NCBI RefSeq assembly: GCF_003058325.1
Contig: NZ_CP028843.1
Span: 1,956,001-2,020,000 of the forward strand
Direction: 5' to 3'
DNA from: Methylobacterium currus
GTDB lineage: Bacteria; Pseudomonadota; Alphaproteobacteria; Rhizobiales; Beijerinckiaceae
Length of the DNA stretch: 64,000 nt
A model generated the notes under the pieces. It made no database searches, was not told where the DNA came from, and saw only the letters and a list, made by a program, of their open reading frames with translations. The position numbers and the translations under genes are program-made. Shown here one piece after another: positions 31,696-40,183 of the stretch. Within the stretch, counting starts at the first letter, position 1, and each line of letters opens with the position of its first letter.

Positions 31696-32759
31696 CGGGA
31701 CGTCTCAGTGCGGGGATATTCGGCGACCGGGGTCCAGATCACGTCCTCGATCCGGCGGGCGCCGGTCGCCAGCATGACGAGCCGGTCGAAGCCCAGCGCG
31801 ATGCCGCTCGCCTCCGGCATCTGCGCGAGGGCGCTCAAAAAGTCCTCGTCGAGGGGGTAGCGCTCGCCGTAGACGCGCTCCTTCTCGTCCATCTCGGCGG
31901 AGAAGCGCCGGCGCTGCTCCTCGGCGTCGGTCAGCTCCCCGAAGGCGTTGGCGAGCTCGACGCCGCAGCAATAGAGCTCGAAGCGCTCCGCCACCCGCGG
32001 ATCGGCGGGGCTCGGCCGGGCGAGGGCCGCCTCGGGGATCGGGTACTCGCACAGGATCGTCGCCCGGCCGCGGCCAAGCGCCGGCTCGACCCGCTCGACC
32101 ATCACCCGGCTGAACAGGTCGGCCCAGGTGTCGTCGGGCGCGGTGCGGATGCCGGCCTGGACCAAAGCGGCGGCGAGCCCCGCCCGGTCGGTGCTCGCGT
32201 CCGGCGCCACCGTCGCCAGGAGGTCGATGCCGGCATGGCGCTCGAAGGCCTCCGCCACGGTCACGCGTTCCGGCTCGGCGAACGGGTCGGCCTCGGTCCC
32301 GCGCCAGACGAAGCGCTTGGCGCCCGCATTCTCGGCGGCGAGGCGGAGGAAGGCGGCGCAGTCCCCCATCAGGCCGTCATAGGTCTCCCCCGCCCGGTAC
32401 CACTCGAGCATGGTGAATTCCGGGTGGTGCAACGCCCCGCGCTCGCGGTTGCGGTAGACGGGGCCGAGGCTGAACAGCCGGGTCTCGCCCGCCGCCAGCA
32501 GCTTCTTGCAGGCGAATTCCGGCGAGGTGTGGAGGTAGAGCGGGTGAGCCGCCCCGTCCGGCCCGATCGCCGTGGTGGCGAAGGCCGAGAGATGCGCCTC
32601 GTTGCCGGGCGAGACCTGGAGGATCGCGGCCTCGACCTCGACGAAGTCGCGGGCCGCGAACCACGCGCGTAAGGAAGCGGCGATGCGGTTGCGGGCGAGG
32701 AGCCGCGGCCGGCGGTCGGCATGGGCGTGGGGGGCCCACCAGGGCGAGGCGGAGGTCAT
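31692..32759 (-). CDS. epmA: EF-P--lysine ligase (EpmA/PoxA/GenX)
   Basis: A 355-residue class II lysyl-tRNA synthetase homologue without the N-terminal anticodon domain, as in EpmA. Class II motifs are visible: motif 2 RNRERGALHHPEFTMLEWY and motif 3 GIALGFDRLVMLATG. EpmA transfers (R)-beta-lysine to EF-P. It is divergent from efp, 168 bases away, and is coupled to epmB. The hydroxylase EpmC is not encoded here; it is not universal. Confidence 0.93.
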   Translation of the reverse strand: MTSASPWWAPHAHADRRPRLLARNRIAASLRAWFAARDFVEVEAAILQVSPGNEAHLSAFATTAIGPDGAAHPLYLHTSPEFACKKLLAAGETRLFSLGPVYRNRERGALHHPEFTMLEWYRAGETYDGLMGDCAAFLRLAAENAGAKRFVWRGTEADPFAEPERVTVAEAFERHAGIDLLATVAPDASTDRAGLAAALVQAGIRTAPDDTWADLFSRVMVERVEPALGRGRATILCEYPIPEAALARPSPADPRVAERFELYCCGVELANAFGELTDAEEQRRRFSAEMDEKERVYGERYPLDEDFLSALAQMPEASGIALGFDRLVMLATGARRIEDVIWTPVAEYPRTETSR

Positions 32760-32927
32760 CGGGAGAACATCATGGGGCGGACATCATCGGGTGGCGGGCG
32801 ACTGGCGGTCGCGCCTGAGATGCGATAGGGCGGGCCGAAGGCATCCTCTGCCGGCGCGGCGCGCGAAGCCCGCGGCTTGGCGGACGCCGCCGCTTTCTGT
32901 CAACGCTTCCAGTCCAGGATTCGCCCC

Positions 32928-33497
32928 GTGCCGAAGGTCATCGCCAGCTCTCTCCGCAAAGGCAACGTCGTCGACAAGGACGGCCGGCTCTATGTGATTC
33001 TCTCCGCCGAGAACATCCATCCCGGCAAGGGCACCCCGGTGACCCAGCTCGACATGCGCCGGATCACCGACGGCGTGAAGGTCTCGGAGCGCTACCGCAC
33101 CACCGAGCAGGTCGAGCGCGCCTATGTCGAGGACCGGGAGCACACCTTCCTGTACAGCGACGGCGAGGGGTTCCACTTCATGAACCCGGAATCCTACGAG
33201 CAGCTCGCGGTGCCGGAGGACGTGATCGGCGACCAGGCCGCCTACCTGCAGGAGGGCATGGCGGTGATGCTCTCGACCCATAACGGCGTGCCGCTGGCGA
33301 TCGAGCTGCCGCAGCGCGTCACCCTCGAGGTGACGGATACCGAGCCGGTCACCAAGGGCCAGACCGCCTCCTCGTCCTACAAGCCGGCCACGCTCTCGAA
33401 CGGCGTGCGCACCCTGGTGCCGCCGCATATCGGCACCGGCACCCGCATCGTCGTCATGACGGCGGACGGCGCCTACGTCGAGCGCGCCAAGGATTGA
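32928..33497 (+). CDS. efp: Translation elongation factor P
   Basis: A 189-residue EF-P, starting at GTG (32928-32930). Residues 2-15 read [14 protein letters not shown] and the tip of domain I is HPGKGTP, with Lys34 at the position modified by EpmA. The C-terminal domain ends with [20 protein letters not shown] relieves ribosome stalling at polyproline. The GTG is chosen because it places Lys34 exactly and gives the normal 188-189 length; the open frame upstream is not conserved. A strong hairpin follows the stop. Confidence 0.95.
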   Translation: MPKVIASSLRKGNVVDKDGRLYVILSAENIHPGKGTPVTQLDMRRITDGVKVSERYRTTEQVERAYVEDREHTFLYSDGEGFHFMNPESYEQLAVPEDVIGDQAAYLQEGMAVMLSTHNGVPLAIELPQRVTLEVTDTEPVTKGQTASSSYKPATLSNGVRTLVPPHIGTGTRIVVMTADGAYVERAKD

Positions 33498-33503
33498 TAC
33501 CGC

Positions 33504-33535
33504 AGCGCCTTCGAACGGACTCGTTCGAAGGCGCT
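33504..33535 (+). terminator. Hairpin after efp
   Basis: Perfect 14-base arms, AGCGCCTTCGAACG and CGTTCGAAGGCGCT, with a GACT loop begin six bases after the efp stop. There is no T-run. It is the obvious candidate terminator for efp and lies in a 225-base gap between converging genes that contains no other gene. Confidence 0.7.
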
Positions 33536-33722
33536 GGCCAAGCCCGAACGGGCGCCGGCGCCGATGCGCCGGATGCTTTCGCATCGACGTGTCGAAGCGA
33601 AAGCGCGATGGTATGATTCGTGGCCGGGCGGGGCTCGGCAGAGTTGCACGGGGCAACTCTGCTTGGCTTCTTGTCTTTGCATCATTCTCGGCCCCGGCCG
33701 TCCGCGGCCGGCAAAACGATGC

Positions 33723-34625
33723 TTAGCCCCCGCCCGCCTGCGTGAAGCAGGCCCGCGACACCGCGATCGCCCGGGCCTGCTCCTGCCCCGTATAGTCCCC
33801 GCCGGCTCGCCACAGCCCCTCGTCGCGCAGGCGCACCAGCACGCAGCGTGCCGCCACCCGGCAGGCCGCCTCGGTCCCACCGGCCTCGGCGCAATTCGCC
33901 CGGTACTCGCGCAGGAACGGCGCCTCCCCGGCCCGCGGATGCGGCCCGGTCACCGCCGCGACCCCGTAGAGCAGCCCGAGCAGCAGGGGCTGGTGCACGA
34001 GATAGACCGCGAGGCTGTGCCGCCCGGCCGCCGCCGCGACCCGCCCGATCCGGCCCCGGGGCGCCCAGTCTCCGGCTCGCGAGGCCGCCAGGTGCGGCAG
34101 GCCGAGCCGGCCGAGCCCCACCCCCGCCAGCACGAAGCCGAACCACGGAAACAGCGGCACGTAGTCGTTCGTCGTCGGCACGGTGGTGCCGAGTCCGAGG
34201 AAGTAGAGCCCCGGCGCATCGAGGAGGGCCGGCGATCCCGCGAGCGCCGCCAGCGTCGGCCCGGCGAGGACGAGGGCGGCGGCGAGCGCGACCAGCGGCA
34301 GCGGCGCGCCGAGCGCTGGCAGCGCCAGCACGCTCGACAGGGCGATGCAGTGCAGGATGCCGAAGAAGATCCACGAACCGGGGAACAGGAAGAAGGTGGC
34401 GAGCGAGATCGCGGCCGCCGCCAGGGCGATGCGCCCGAGCCGCGCCAGGTAGGGGCGCCACCACCCGGACCGCCGGCGCCGCGCCAGGACGAGGCTCACC
34501 CCGACGAGCATCAGGAAACTCGCCGCGATGCCATGCGCCGCTGCCCGCCCGACCGGCGACAGGGCGGCGTTCTCGGGCGTCAGCCGCAGGAAGCCGAGGT
34601 CCCAGGTCAGGTGATAGAGCGCCAT
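33723..34625 (-). CDS. DUF1624 membrane protein (heparan-alpha-glucosaminide N-acetyltransferase-like)
   Basis: A multi-pass membrane protein of 300 residues from the ATG at 34625, with about seven helices and the DUF1624 landmarks MALYHLTWDLGFL, FGILHCIALSSVLALP and the late HSLAVYLVHQPLLLGLLYG. The family is related to acyltransferases that act at membranes. The conserved frame appears to continue upstream of 34625 (RRLALIDLARGVALLAM in frame, from about 34676), but before the in-frame stop there is no ATG, GTG or TTG. Either an unusual start (ATC or ATT near 34710) is used, or the annotated length is short. The C-terminal region (NCAEAGGTEAACRVAARC) is a Cys-containing extension. Confidence 0.75.
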   Translation of the reverse strand: MALYHLTWDLGFLRLTPENAALSPVGRAAAHGIAASFLMLVGVSLVLARRRRSGWWRPYLARLGRIALAAAAISLATFFLFPGSWIFFGILHCIALSSVLALPALGAPLPLVALAAALVLAGPTLAALAGSPALLDAPGLYFLGLGTTVPTTNDYVPLFPWFGFVLAGVGLGRLGLPHLAASRAGDWAPRGRIGRVAAAAGRHSLAVYLVHQPLLLGLLYGVAAVTGPHPRAGEAPFLREYRANCAEAGGTEAACRVAARCVLVRLRDEGLWRAGGDYTGQEQARAIAVSRACFTQAGGG

Positions 34626-34994
34626 CGCCAGGAGCGCGACGCCGCGGGCGAGGTCGATGAGGGCGAGACGCCGGGCAGGGGGATGGTGAGTCTGAATCGG
34701 GGTGATCTCCGGGATGACGGACGGATCTCGTCATAGCCGAGCCCGGCGCCCCTGCCCTCCCCTGCGGCTAAAACGCACAGGATCGGGAGAGGAGGCGCAG
34801 TTCGCGCCGCAATCACTGCGCGCTCTTTCAGATGTCTGCCTCCCCGGATTGCAGAATGGGCACGATCGCGGCGAATCCGGAGACGAGATAACCCGGGTGT
34901 CCGTTTCAACTCGGGCGATTTGGGCTTCCCCGGAGTCATGACTTTGTTAATCTGCCGGTGAAGCGCGCGACGCGATTCGAGTGGGTTGCTTACG
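34626..34994. other. Divergent intergenic region before the cold-shock gene
   Basis: About 370 bases lie between the DUF1624 ATG and the cold-shock ATG. The first 55 or so extend the DUF1624 frame, as noted there. The rest is less GC-rich, with an AT-rich stretch near 34940-34955 (ACTTTGTTAATCTG) likely to hold the promoter and a long 5' leader for the cold-shock gene. I see no further gene. Confidence 0.5.
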
Positions 34995-35633
34995 ATGTCG
35001 GACGAGTACGGTTCAGGCCCCGCCTGGGAACGGCCGGTGGGCGCGTTCGGAGAAGGCGCGCGCGACACCCGGCCCGGGCTCGAGGCGGCGGCGGAGCGCC
35101 CGACCGAACTCGTCGAGGTCAGCGGTCGCATCAAGTGGTTCGACGTCGCGAAGGGCTTCGGCTTCATCGTGCCGGATAGCGGCGCGCCCGACGTGCTGCT
35201 CCACGTCACCTGCCTGCGCCGCGACGGCCACCAGAGCGCCAGCGAGGGCGCCCGGATCGTGGTCGAGGCGGTGCAGCGCCCCCGTGGCTGGCAGGCCTTC
35301 CGGGTGATCTCCCTCGACCAGTCGACCGCGACCCACCCGGCCGAGCTGCCGATGCCGCGCACCCACGTCACCGTGGTGCCGACGAGCGGGCTCGAGACCG
35401 CGGTCGTGAAGTGGTTCAACCGCCTGCGCGGCTTCGGTTTCCTGAGCCGCGGCGACGGCACGCCGGACATCTTCGTCCACATGGAGACCCTGCGGCGCTA
35501 CGGCATCGCCGAGCTGAAGCCGGGCGAGCACGTCATGGTCCGCTACGGCGACGGCTCGAAGGGCCTGATGGCCGCCGAGGTGCGCCTCCTGACCGAGACC
35601 GGGGTGGGGGCCGGACCGCCCTCCTCCCACTAG
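34995..35633 (+). CDS. Double cold-shock-domain protein
   Basis: A 212-residue protein with two cold-shock domains. The first has RNP1 GFGFI ([15 protein letters not shown]) and RNP2 DVLLHV; the second has RNP1 GFGFL ([14 protein letters not shown]) and RNP2 DIFVHM. They are joined by a linker of roughly 30 residues with [13 protein letters not shown]. The first 40 residues are Gly/Glu-rich and disordered. Two-domain cold-shock proteins are typical of Alphaproteobacteria and bind RNA or single-stranded DNA. The ATG at 34995 is chosen over a TTG three codons earlier. Confidence 0.92.
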   Translation: MSDEYGSGPAWERPVGAFGEGARDTRPGLEAAAERPTELVEVSGRIKWFDVAKGFGFIVPDSGAPDVLLHVTCLRRDGHQSASEGARIVVEAVQRPRGWQAFRVISLDQSTATHPAELPMPRTHVTVVPTSGLETAVVKWFNRLRGFGFLSRGDGTPDIFVHMETLRRYGIAELKPGEHVMVRYGDGSKGLMAAEVRLLTETGVGAGPPSSH

Positions 35634-35725
35634 AGAAGCGCGCACCCCGCTGTTTTTTCGATTCGCCCGTGTTTCGGGCGGCGAAGACCCATCCCCTTTG
35701 CCGAAGACTGCGCTAGCTCCGCCCT

Positions 35726-36208
35726 ATGTCGCTCCGCTTCGCACGGCCCCGGGCCGCCGCTACCCCACGCCGGCTCCTCGCTGCGCTCGTCCTCCTGCTC
35801 CTGCCGTCCGTCGTTCGCGCGGACGGCCCGTTCGAGCCGCTGACCATCGCCTCGCGCTCCGGCCGCCACACCTTCCAGGTCGAGGTGATGCGCGACGATG
35901 CCGGGCGGGCTCAGGGCCTGATGTTCCGCCGCACCATGGCGCCGGATCGCGGCATGCTGTTCGATTTCGAGCGCGTCGAGCCGGTGGCGATGTGGATGAA
36001 GAACACGTACCTGCCGCTCGACATGCTGTTCATCCGCGCCGACGGCACGGTGGCGCGCATCGCCACTGAGACCGAGCCGCTCTCGACCCGCACCATCCCG
36101 TCCGGCGAGCCGGTCCTCGGCGTGCTCGAGCTCAATGCCGGCACCGCCGCGCGCCTCGGCCTGCATCCGGGCGACAGGGTCGAGCACCCGCTGTTCCGCG
36201 GGCGCTGA
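35726..36208 (+). CDS. DUF192 exported protein
   Basis: A 160-residue protein with an N-terminal signal peptide (RRLLAALVLLLLPSVVRADG, cleavage after VRA near residue 32) and a DUF192 domain: GLMFRRTMAPDRGMLFDFE, then WMKNTYLPLDMLFI, and GVLELNAGTAARLGLHPGD. The DUF192 fold is small and all-beta; the function is not known. It follows the cold-shock gene by 92 bases and ends just before a convergent small lipoprotein gene. Confidence 0.88.
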   Translation: MSLRFARPRAAATPRRLLAALVLLLLPSVVRADGPFEPLTIASRSGRHTFQVEVMRDDAGRAQGLMFRRTMAPDRGMLFDFERVEPVAMWMKNTYLPLDMLFIRADGTVARIATETEPLSTRTIPSGEPVLGVLELNAGTAARLGLHPGDRVEHPLFRGR

Positions 36209-36243
36209 CAGGGGGTCCGGCGGCGGCGGCGCCGGCAATCGGC

Positions 36244-36459
36244 TCAGAAGCCGCGGTTCGAGATGCTCGGGATCGACGGCTGGGTGAAGACGCGGTTCAC
36301 GTCGGGCCGGCGCTGGGTCCCGTTGGTGTCGTTCGAGCGCACGTAGTTCTTGGTGTCGAAGCTCTCGGCAAGGCCGGTGCCGCGCGAGTCGTTGGTGCTG
36401 GTGCAGGCGGCGGCGAGGCAAGCGAGGGTGAGCGCCGCGGCGACACGAAGGAGACGCAT
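36244..36459 (-). CDS. Small lipoprotein
   Basis: A 71-residue protein with a lipoprotein signal: RVAAALTLACLAAACTST, lipobox LAAC, giving a mature start at Cys19. The remaining 52 residues are polar, with VNRVFTQPSIPSISNRGF at the end. No family is recognised. Small exported lipoproteins of this type are common in these genera; the role is unknown. Confidence 0.75.
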   Translation of the reverse strand: MRLLRVAAALTLACLAAACTSTNDSRGTGLAESFDTKNYVRSNDTNGTQRRPDVNRVFTQPSIPSISNRGF

Positions 36460-36675
36460 GAGGGGTCCTGACTTTCGGGCCGCTCGAATCGGGGGATTCT
36501 CGGCTCTGATGGTCCGCCGGGGTGCCCGGCCCCCGCCCGCCCGTCAAGGCGCCGGCGGCCCGCCCGGCGGGAAACCCCTTCCCCTGTGCTTCCCAGGCCG
36601 CGCCGCGCGGAATGTGTGGAGGGCTGCGATTCTCCGGCTGGCGGAGTCCCGAGCTTTGCGCGAGAGTCCGGGCCG

Positions 36676-36924
36676 ATGAGCAACGTCGTTCCCCTGCTGC
36701 GCCCGCGTCCGGCGCCCGATGCCGCCGCCCGCGCCACCGCGTCGGTCGTCTCCGACCTGGTGACGATCGCCGAGCAGCTGCACGACATCGGCGCCCGCGC
36801 CGCCGCCCTGGGCCGTCCGCGCACCGAGGCCGAGCGCACGGTGCAGATGGTGCTGGACGCCGTGACGTCGATCGAGCGAGCGCTCGACACGATCACGGAT
36901 GGCGGGGATTATACGCCGTTCTGA
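36676..36924 (+). CDS. Small helical protein of unknown function
   Basis: An 82-residue protein, probably two helices: VSDLVTIAEQLHDIGARAAAL and RTVQMVLDAVTSIERALDTI. It begins SNVVPLLRPRPAP and ends DGGDYTPF. No family recognised. The ATG at 36676 follows a purine-rich gagagtccg site. It is flanked upstream by a 216-base gap shared with the divergent lipoprotein gene. Confidence 0.6.
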   Translation: MSNVVPLLRPRPAPDAAARATASVVSDLVTIAEQLHDIGARAAALGRPRTEAERTVQMVLDAVTSIERALDTITDGGDYTPF

Positions 36925-36957
36925 AAGTCCGGTGATCCATAGCGGGACGCTCTGCAT

Positions 36958-37141
36958 TCGTCCGGGGTCGCGACGCGGAGCCCGGAATTCAGCAACTCGA
37001 GGGGCTGGACGTACAGCGGCATCCGTCTCGATTGTTTGACGCGATGTCCGAGCCTGTTTGCTCGGCCGCATCGATCGATCGGGCGAATGCGCCATAATTT
37101 CTCTGCGTCATCCCGGGGCGAGCCGTGGCGAGAAGCCGGGA
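36958..37141. repeat. Palindromic intergenic repeat, family 2 (copy at 37 kb)
   Basis: Arms with CCGGGGTCGCGACGCGGAGC near 36962-36981 and TCATCCCGGGGCGAGCCGTG near 37109-37128 flank about 125 bases with no gene. The arms resemble those at 46135-46272, 55411-55455 and 61240-61290. It fills the 260 bases between the small helical gene and the PAQR gene. Confidence 0.6.
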
Positions 37142-37184
37142 CGACGTGGACGGGCGGTAGTTGCGTGCGCGAGGCGGCGGTGGC

Positions 37185-37910
37185 TCACGCCCCGACATCG
37201 AGCACGCTGCGGAACACCGCACCGTAATGGCAGGCTGCCGCCGCCAGCACGAAGCCGTGCCAGATGGCGTTCTGGAACGGCAATTGCCGCCAGACGTGGA
37301 AGATGACCCCCAGCGAGTAGAGCAGGCCGCCGGCCGCGAGCAGCCACAAGGCGCCGGGCGACAGGGCGGCGATGACCGATTCGTAGGCCATCAGCCCGCT
37401 CCAGCCCAGCGCCAGGTAGAGGGCGATCGCCAGGCGGTCGAAGCGGCCCGGCAGGGTCAGCTTCACGGCGGCCCCCGCCACCGCCACGAGCCAGATCGCG
37501 GCGAGCAGCCCGAAGGCGAAGCCGTCGGTGCCGACGAGGGTCACGAGCGGCGTGTAGGTGCCGGCGATCATCAGGAAGATGGTGGCATGGTCGGCCCGGC
37601 GCAGGCGCCATTTCAGCCGCCCGACCGGACACATGTTATAGGCGGCCGAGGTGCCGAGCATCGCCACGAGGCCGGCGGCGTAGACCGCGACCGCGACCGT
37701 CTCGGAGGGGCTGAGCCGAGAGAGGACGGCGCTGATCGTCAGCGCCAGGGCGCCGATCACGCCGAGGCTCACCCCGACCACATGGACGACGCCGTCCGCC
37801 AGCAATTCGCGCGGCGTGTAGGTCCAGGCGAGGCTCAGGGGACGGCCGTCCGGGGCGAAGCGCGGGACGGGGCTCGAGGAAACGTCGGGGTAAGAGTCCT
37901 GCACAGACAT
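37185..37910 (-). CDS. PAQR/hemolysin III family membrane protein
   Basis: A 241-residue, seven-helix membrane protein with family landmarks YTPRELLADGVVHVVGVSLG, DHATIFLMIAGTYTPL and the late IFHVWRQLPFQNAIWHGFVL, which hold the Asp and His residues of the putative metal site (HDxxH-like pattern). The family includes hemolysin III-like proteins and receptor-like hydrolases, with unsettled function in bacteria. The ATG at 37910 is preferred because longer frames extend into GC-rich noise. Confidence 0.88.
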   Translation of the reverse strand: MSVQDSYPDVSSSPVPRFAPDGRPLSLAWTYTPRELLADGVVHVVGVSLGVIGALALTISAVLSRLSPSETVAVAVYAAGLVAMLGTSAAYNMCPVGRLKWRLRRADHATIFLMIAGTYTPLVTLVGTDGFAFGLLAAIWLVAVAGAAVKLTLPGRFDRLAIALYLALGWSGLMAYESVIAALSPGALWLLAAGGLLYSLGVIFHVWRQLPFQNAIWHGFVLAAAACHYGAVFRSVLDVGA

Positions 37911-38001
37911 CGGGCCTCCGCTCCGCGTGCCCGGGAGACGGCCTCCCGGTTGATCGAGGTTAAGGCGCAAGCATGAACGTGGGACGAACGTTCCTGCGCC
38001 C

Positions 38002-39117
38002 TCACGCCGCCCGCGCAGCCGCCGGCGCCCGGGACAGCCGGGCTTCGCGGGGCGCCCGGCAGAGCCGGGCATGGGCGCTCGCCATGCCGAGCACCAGCAT
38101 GGCGGCGACCTGGTGGGTGAGGGCCGCCCAGAGCGGCACCACCAGGAGCAGCGTGACGATGCCGAGCGTCGCCTGCGCGGCGACGAGGCCGGCGAGCGCG
38201 GTCGCCCGCCGCGCCGCGCCGGTGCCGGGGGCCTGACGCCGCGCATCGACGGCGTGCAGCACGGCGAGGATCAGGAGCGCGTAGGCGGTCAGCCGGTGGT
38301 TGAACTGCACCAGGGCGACGTTATCCACGAAGTTCTCGATCCAGGGCGTGCCGGAAAAGAGGCCGCCGGGAACGAGGCCGCCATCCATCAGCGGCCAGGT
38401 GTTGTAGGTCAGACCGGCCTTCGCGCCGGCGACGAGGCCGCCGAGGGCGATCTGCACCAGCACCAGCGCCATCAGGGCGAGCGCGGTCCGGGAGAGCCGC
38501 GCCGGCACCACCTCGTCGCGGCGCCGGTCGAGGCCAGAGGCGATCCAGACGAGGCCGGCATAGATCGCGCTCGCGAGCGTCAGGTGCAGGGCGAGCTTGA
38601 TCGGTGCCACCGCGATCATGCCGGGCTGGAGGCCCGACGCGACCATGATCCAGCCCACCGCCCCCTGAAGCCCGCCGAACGCGCCGAGGCCGACGAGGCT
38701 CAAGCCCAAGCGCCGGTCGATCTGCCCGCGCCACCAGAAGACCAGGAGCGGCAGGAAGAAGGCGAGGCCGATCAGCCGGCCGAGCAGCCGGTGGCCCCAT
38801 TCCCAGCCATAGATGAACTGGAACTCGGACAGGCTCATGCCCTCGTTGAGCAGCCTGTACTGAGGCGTCGCCTGGTACTTGGCGAATTCCTGGGCCCAGG
38901 CCTCGGCCGAGAGCGGCGGGATCGCGCCGGTCACCGGCTTCCACTCGGTGATCGACAGGCCGGACCCGGTCAGCCGGGTCGCGCCCCCGACCGCCACCAT
39001 CGCCACCACCAGGGCGGCCATGACGAAGAGCCAGGTCCGCACGGCACGGCGGGACCGGGGCGCCGCGGCGACGGGCGCCGCAGGCGGGGCGAGGCTGATC
39101 GAGGACGTGCTGCTCAT
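38002..39117 (-). CDS. ctaA: Heme A synthase (COX15/CtaA)
   Basis: A 371-residue inner-membrane protein of the alphaproteobacterial-mitochondrial COX15 type. Landmarks: GGATRLTGSGLSITEWKP, EFQFIYGWEWGHRLLGR (heme ligand His), LALHLTLASAIY, and the duplicated QFNHRLTAYALLILAVLHAV. It oxidises heme O to heme A for cytochrome oxidase. The ATG at 39117 precedes the first helix; an upstream start at 39243 adds an Arg/Ala-rich stretch that is not family-like. No other cytochrome oxidase gene is close. Confidence 0.93.
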   Translation of the reverse strand: MSSTSSISLAPPAAPVAAAPRSRRAVRTWLFVMAALVVAMVAVGGATRLTGSGLSITEWKPVTGAIPPLSAEAWAQEFAKYQATPQYRLLNEGMSLSEFQFIYGWEWGHRLLGRLIGLAFFLPLLVFWWRGQIDRRLGLSLVGLGAFGGLQGAVGWIMVASGLQPGMIAVAPIKLALHLTLASAIYAGLVWIASGLDRRRDEVVPARLSRTALALMALVLVQIALGGLVAGAKAGLTYNTWPLMDGGLVPGGLFSGTPWIENFVDNVALVQFNHRLTAYALLILAVLHAVDARRQAPGTGAARRATALAGLVAAQATLGIVTLLLVVPLWAALTHQVAAMLVLGMASAHARLCRAPREARLSRAPAAARAA

Positions 39118-39265
39118 GGGCGTCCGCTTAGCGGGGGCGGGCGCCCCCGCGCAACGCCCTGCGGTGCCGCACCGGAGCACGGACTCTTCCACCACCCGGC
39201 ACGACGCGGCCTCCGCGCGCGCCCGATCCCCGAAAATTCCCATGCGGGCATCTCACCTGTCCCAA

Positions 39266-39301
39266 TTGACAGACAGCAACCTGTCTTCATAATCGGACAG
39301 G
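39266..39301 (+). promoter_or_regulatory. Promoter and palindromic operator of the GntR gene
   Basis: A near-consensus promoter is present: TTGACA at 39266-39271, 16-base spacer, CATAAT at 39288-39293. Two overlapping inverted repeats lie on it: AGACAG-N4-CTGTCT (39271-39286) and CCTGTC-N10-GACAGG (39280-39301). This is where an autoregulatory GntR protein would bind. The 13-base string TGACAGACAGCAA (39267-39279) recurs at 46321-46333. Confidence 0.72.
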
Positions 39302-39373
39302 TAGGCACTGACAGACCCTCCGGGACGCGCTGTCGGCACGCCACCAAGCAAGCCACGAGCCAGGGATGGCCCC

Positions 39374-40183
39374 GTGACCTCCGCGATCGAACCGCACAAG
39401 GCGCGCCGGCTGTACCTGCTGCTGCGCGACCAGATCACCAGCGGCCGGCTCCCTCCCGGCGCGCGGCTGCCGGGCGAACCGGCGCTCGCCGCCGAGCACG
39501 GGCTGGCGCGGGTGACCGTCCGGCGCGCCCTCGATCTCCTGGCCGGCGAGGGGTTGGTGCGGCGCCGGGCCGGATCCGGGACCTTCGTGCAGGGGCCGGC
39601 GGATCCCCGGCCGGTGGTCGGCGACCTGCCCAACCTGCTCTCGGGGCTGATCGCCATGGGGCGGGCCACCGGGGTGCGGCTCCTGTCCTTCGATTACGTC
39701 GCGGCGCCCGCGGGCATCGCCGAGGCGCTGCTTCTGGAACCCGGCGAGCGGGTGCAGCGCTCGGTGCGCGTCCGGCTGATCGACGGGCAGCCCTTTTCCT
39801 ACCTCACCACCCATGTCCCCGAGCGCGTCGGCCTGTCCTATTCGGAGGCCGACCTCGCGGCGACGCCGCTCCTCGAGCTGATGGAGCGGTCCGGCGTCAC
39901 CGCCGACCGGGCGACGCAGGCGATCGGCGCGACGCTCGCCGGGCCCGAGGTGGCGCAGGCCCTCGATCTCGAGGTCGGCTCGGCGCTCATCGACCTGACC
40001 CGGGTGGTGTTCGATCCGTCCGGCCGCGGCGTCGAGCACCTGCACGCGCTCTACCGGCCGGACCGCTACGCCTTCCAGATGGACCTCCTGCGCACCGGCG
40101 ATGCCGGAGAGCGGCGCTGGACGCCCGCTGCTGCCAAACCCGAGACCCGCTCCCGCCCCGCCCACAGGAGGCCCGCCCCGTGA
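39374..40183 (+). CDS. GntR-family regulator (HutC/UTRA subfamily)
   Basis: A 269-residue regulator with an N-terminal winged helix (YLLLRDQITSGRLPPGARLP, RVTVRRALDLLAGEGLVRRR and GSGTFV) and a UTRA ligand domain (SYLTTHVPERVG, then GSALIDLTRVVFD). HutC-type members bind small metabolites of the pathway they control and repress in their absence. GTG start at 39374. It overlaps the substrate-binding-protein gene (GTG at 40180) by four bases, so it is co-transcribed with the transporter, and its own promoter holds palindromic sites. It is the probable controller of the 39-61 kb catabolic block. Confidence 0.9.
   Translation: MTSAIEPHKARRLYLLLRDQITSGRLPPGARLPGEPALAAEHGLARVTVRRALDLLAGEGLVRRRAGSGTFVQGPADPRPVVGDLPNLLSGLIAMGRATGVRLLSFDYVAAPAGIAEALLLEPGERVQRSVRVRLIDGQPFSYLTTHVPERVGLSYSEADLAATPLLELMERSGVTADRATQAIGATLAGPEVAQALDLEVGSALIDLTRVVFDPSGRGVEHLHALYRPDRYAFQMDLLRTGDAGERRWTPAAAKPETRSRPAHRRPAP

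Noticed and set aside
33511..33526. GAAC and GTTC spaced by six bases, near the LexA form of Gram-positive bacteria
   Set aside because: The sequence is the stem of a perfect 14-base hairpin directly after efp, and the spacing does not match GTTC-N7-GTTC. A terminator explains it.
38002..39243. Longer heme A synthase starting at 39243
   Set aside because: The extra 42 residues are Arg/Ala/Cys-rich and unlike the family; the ATG at 39117 gives the normal start before the first helix.
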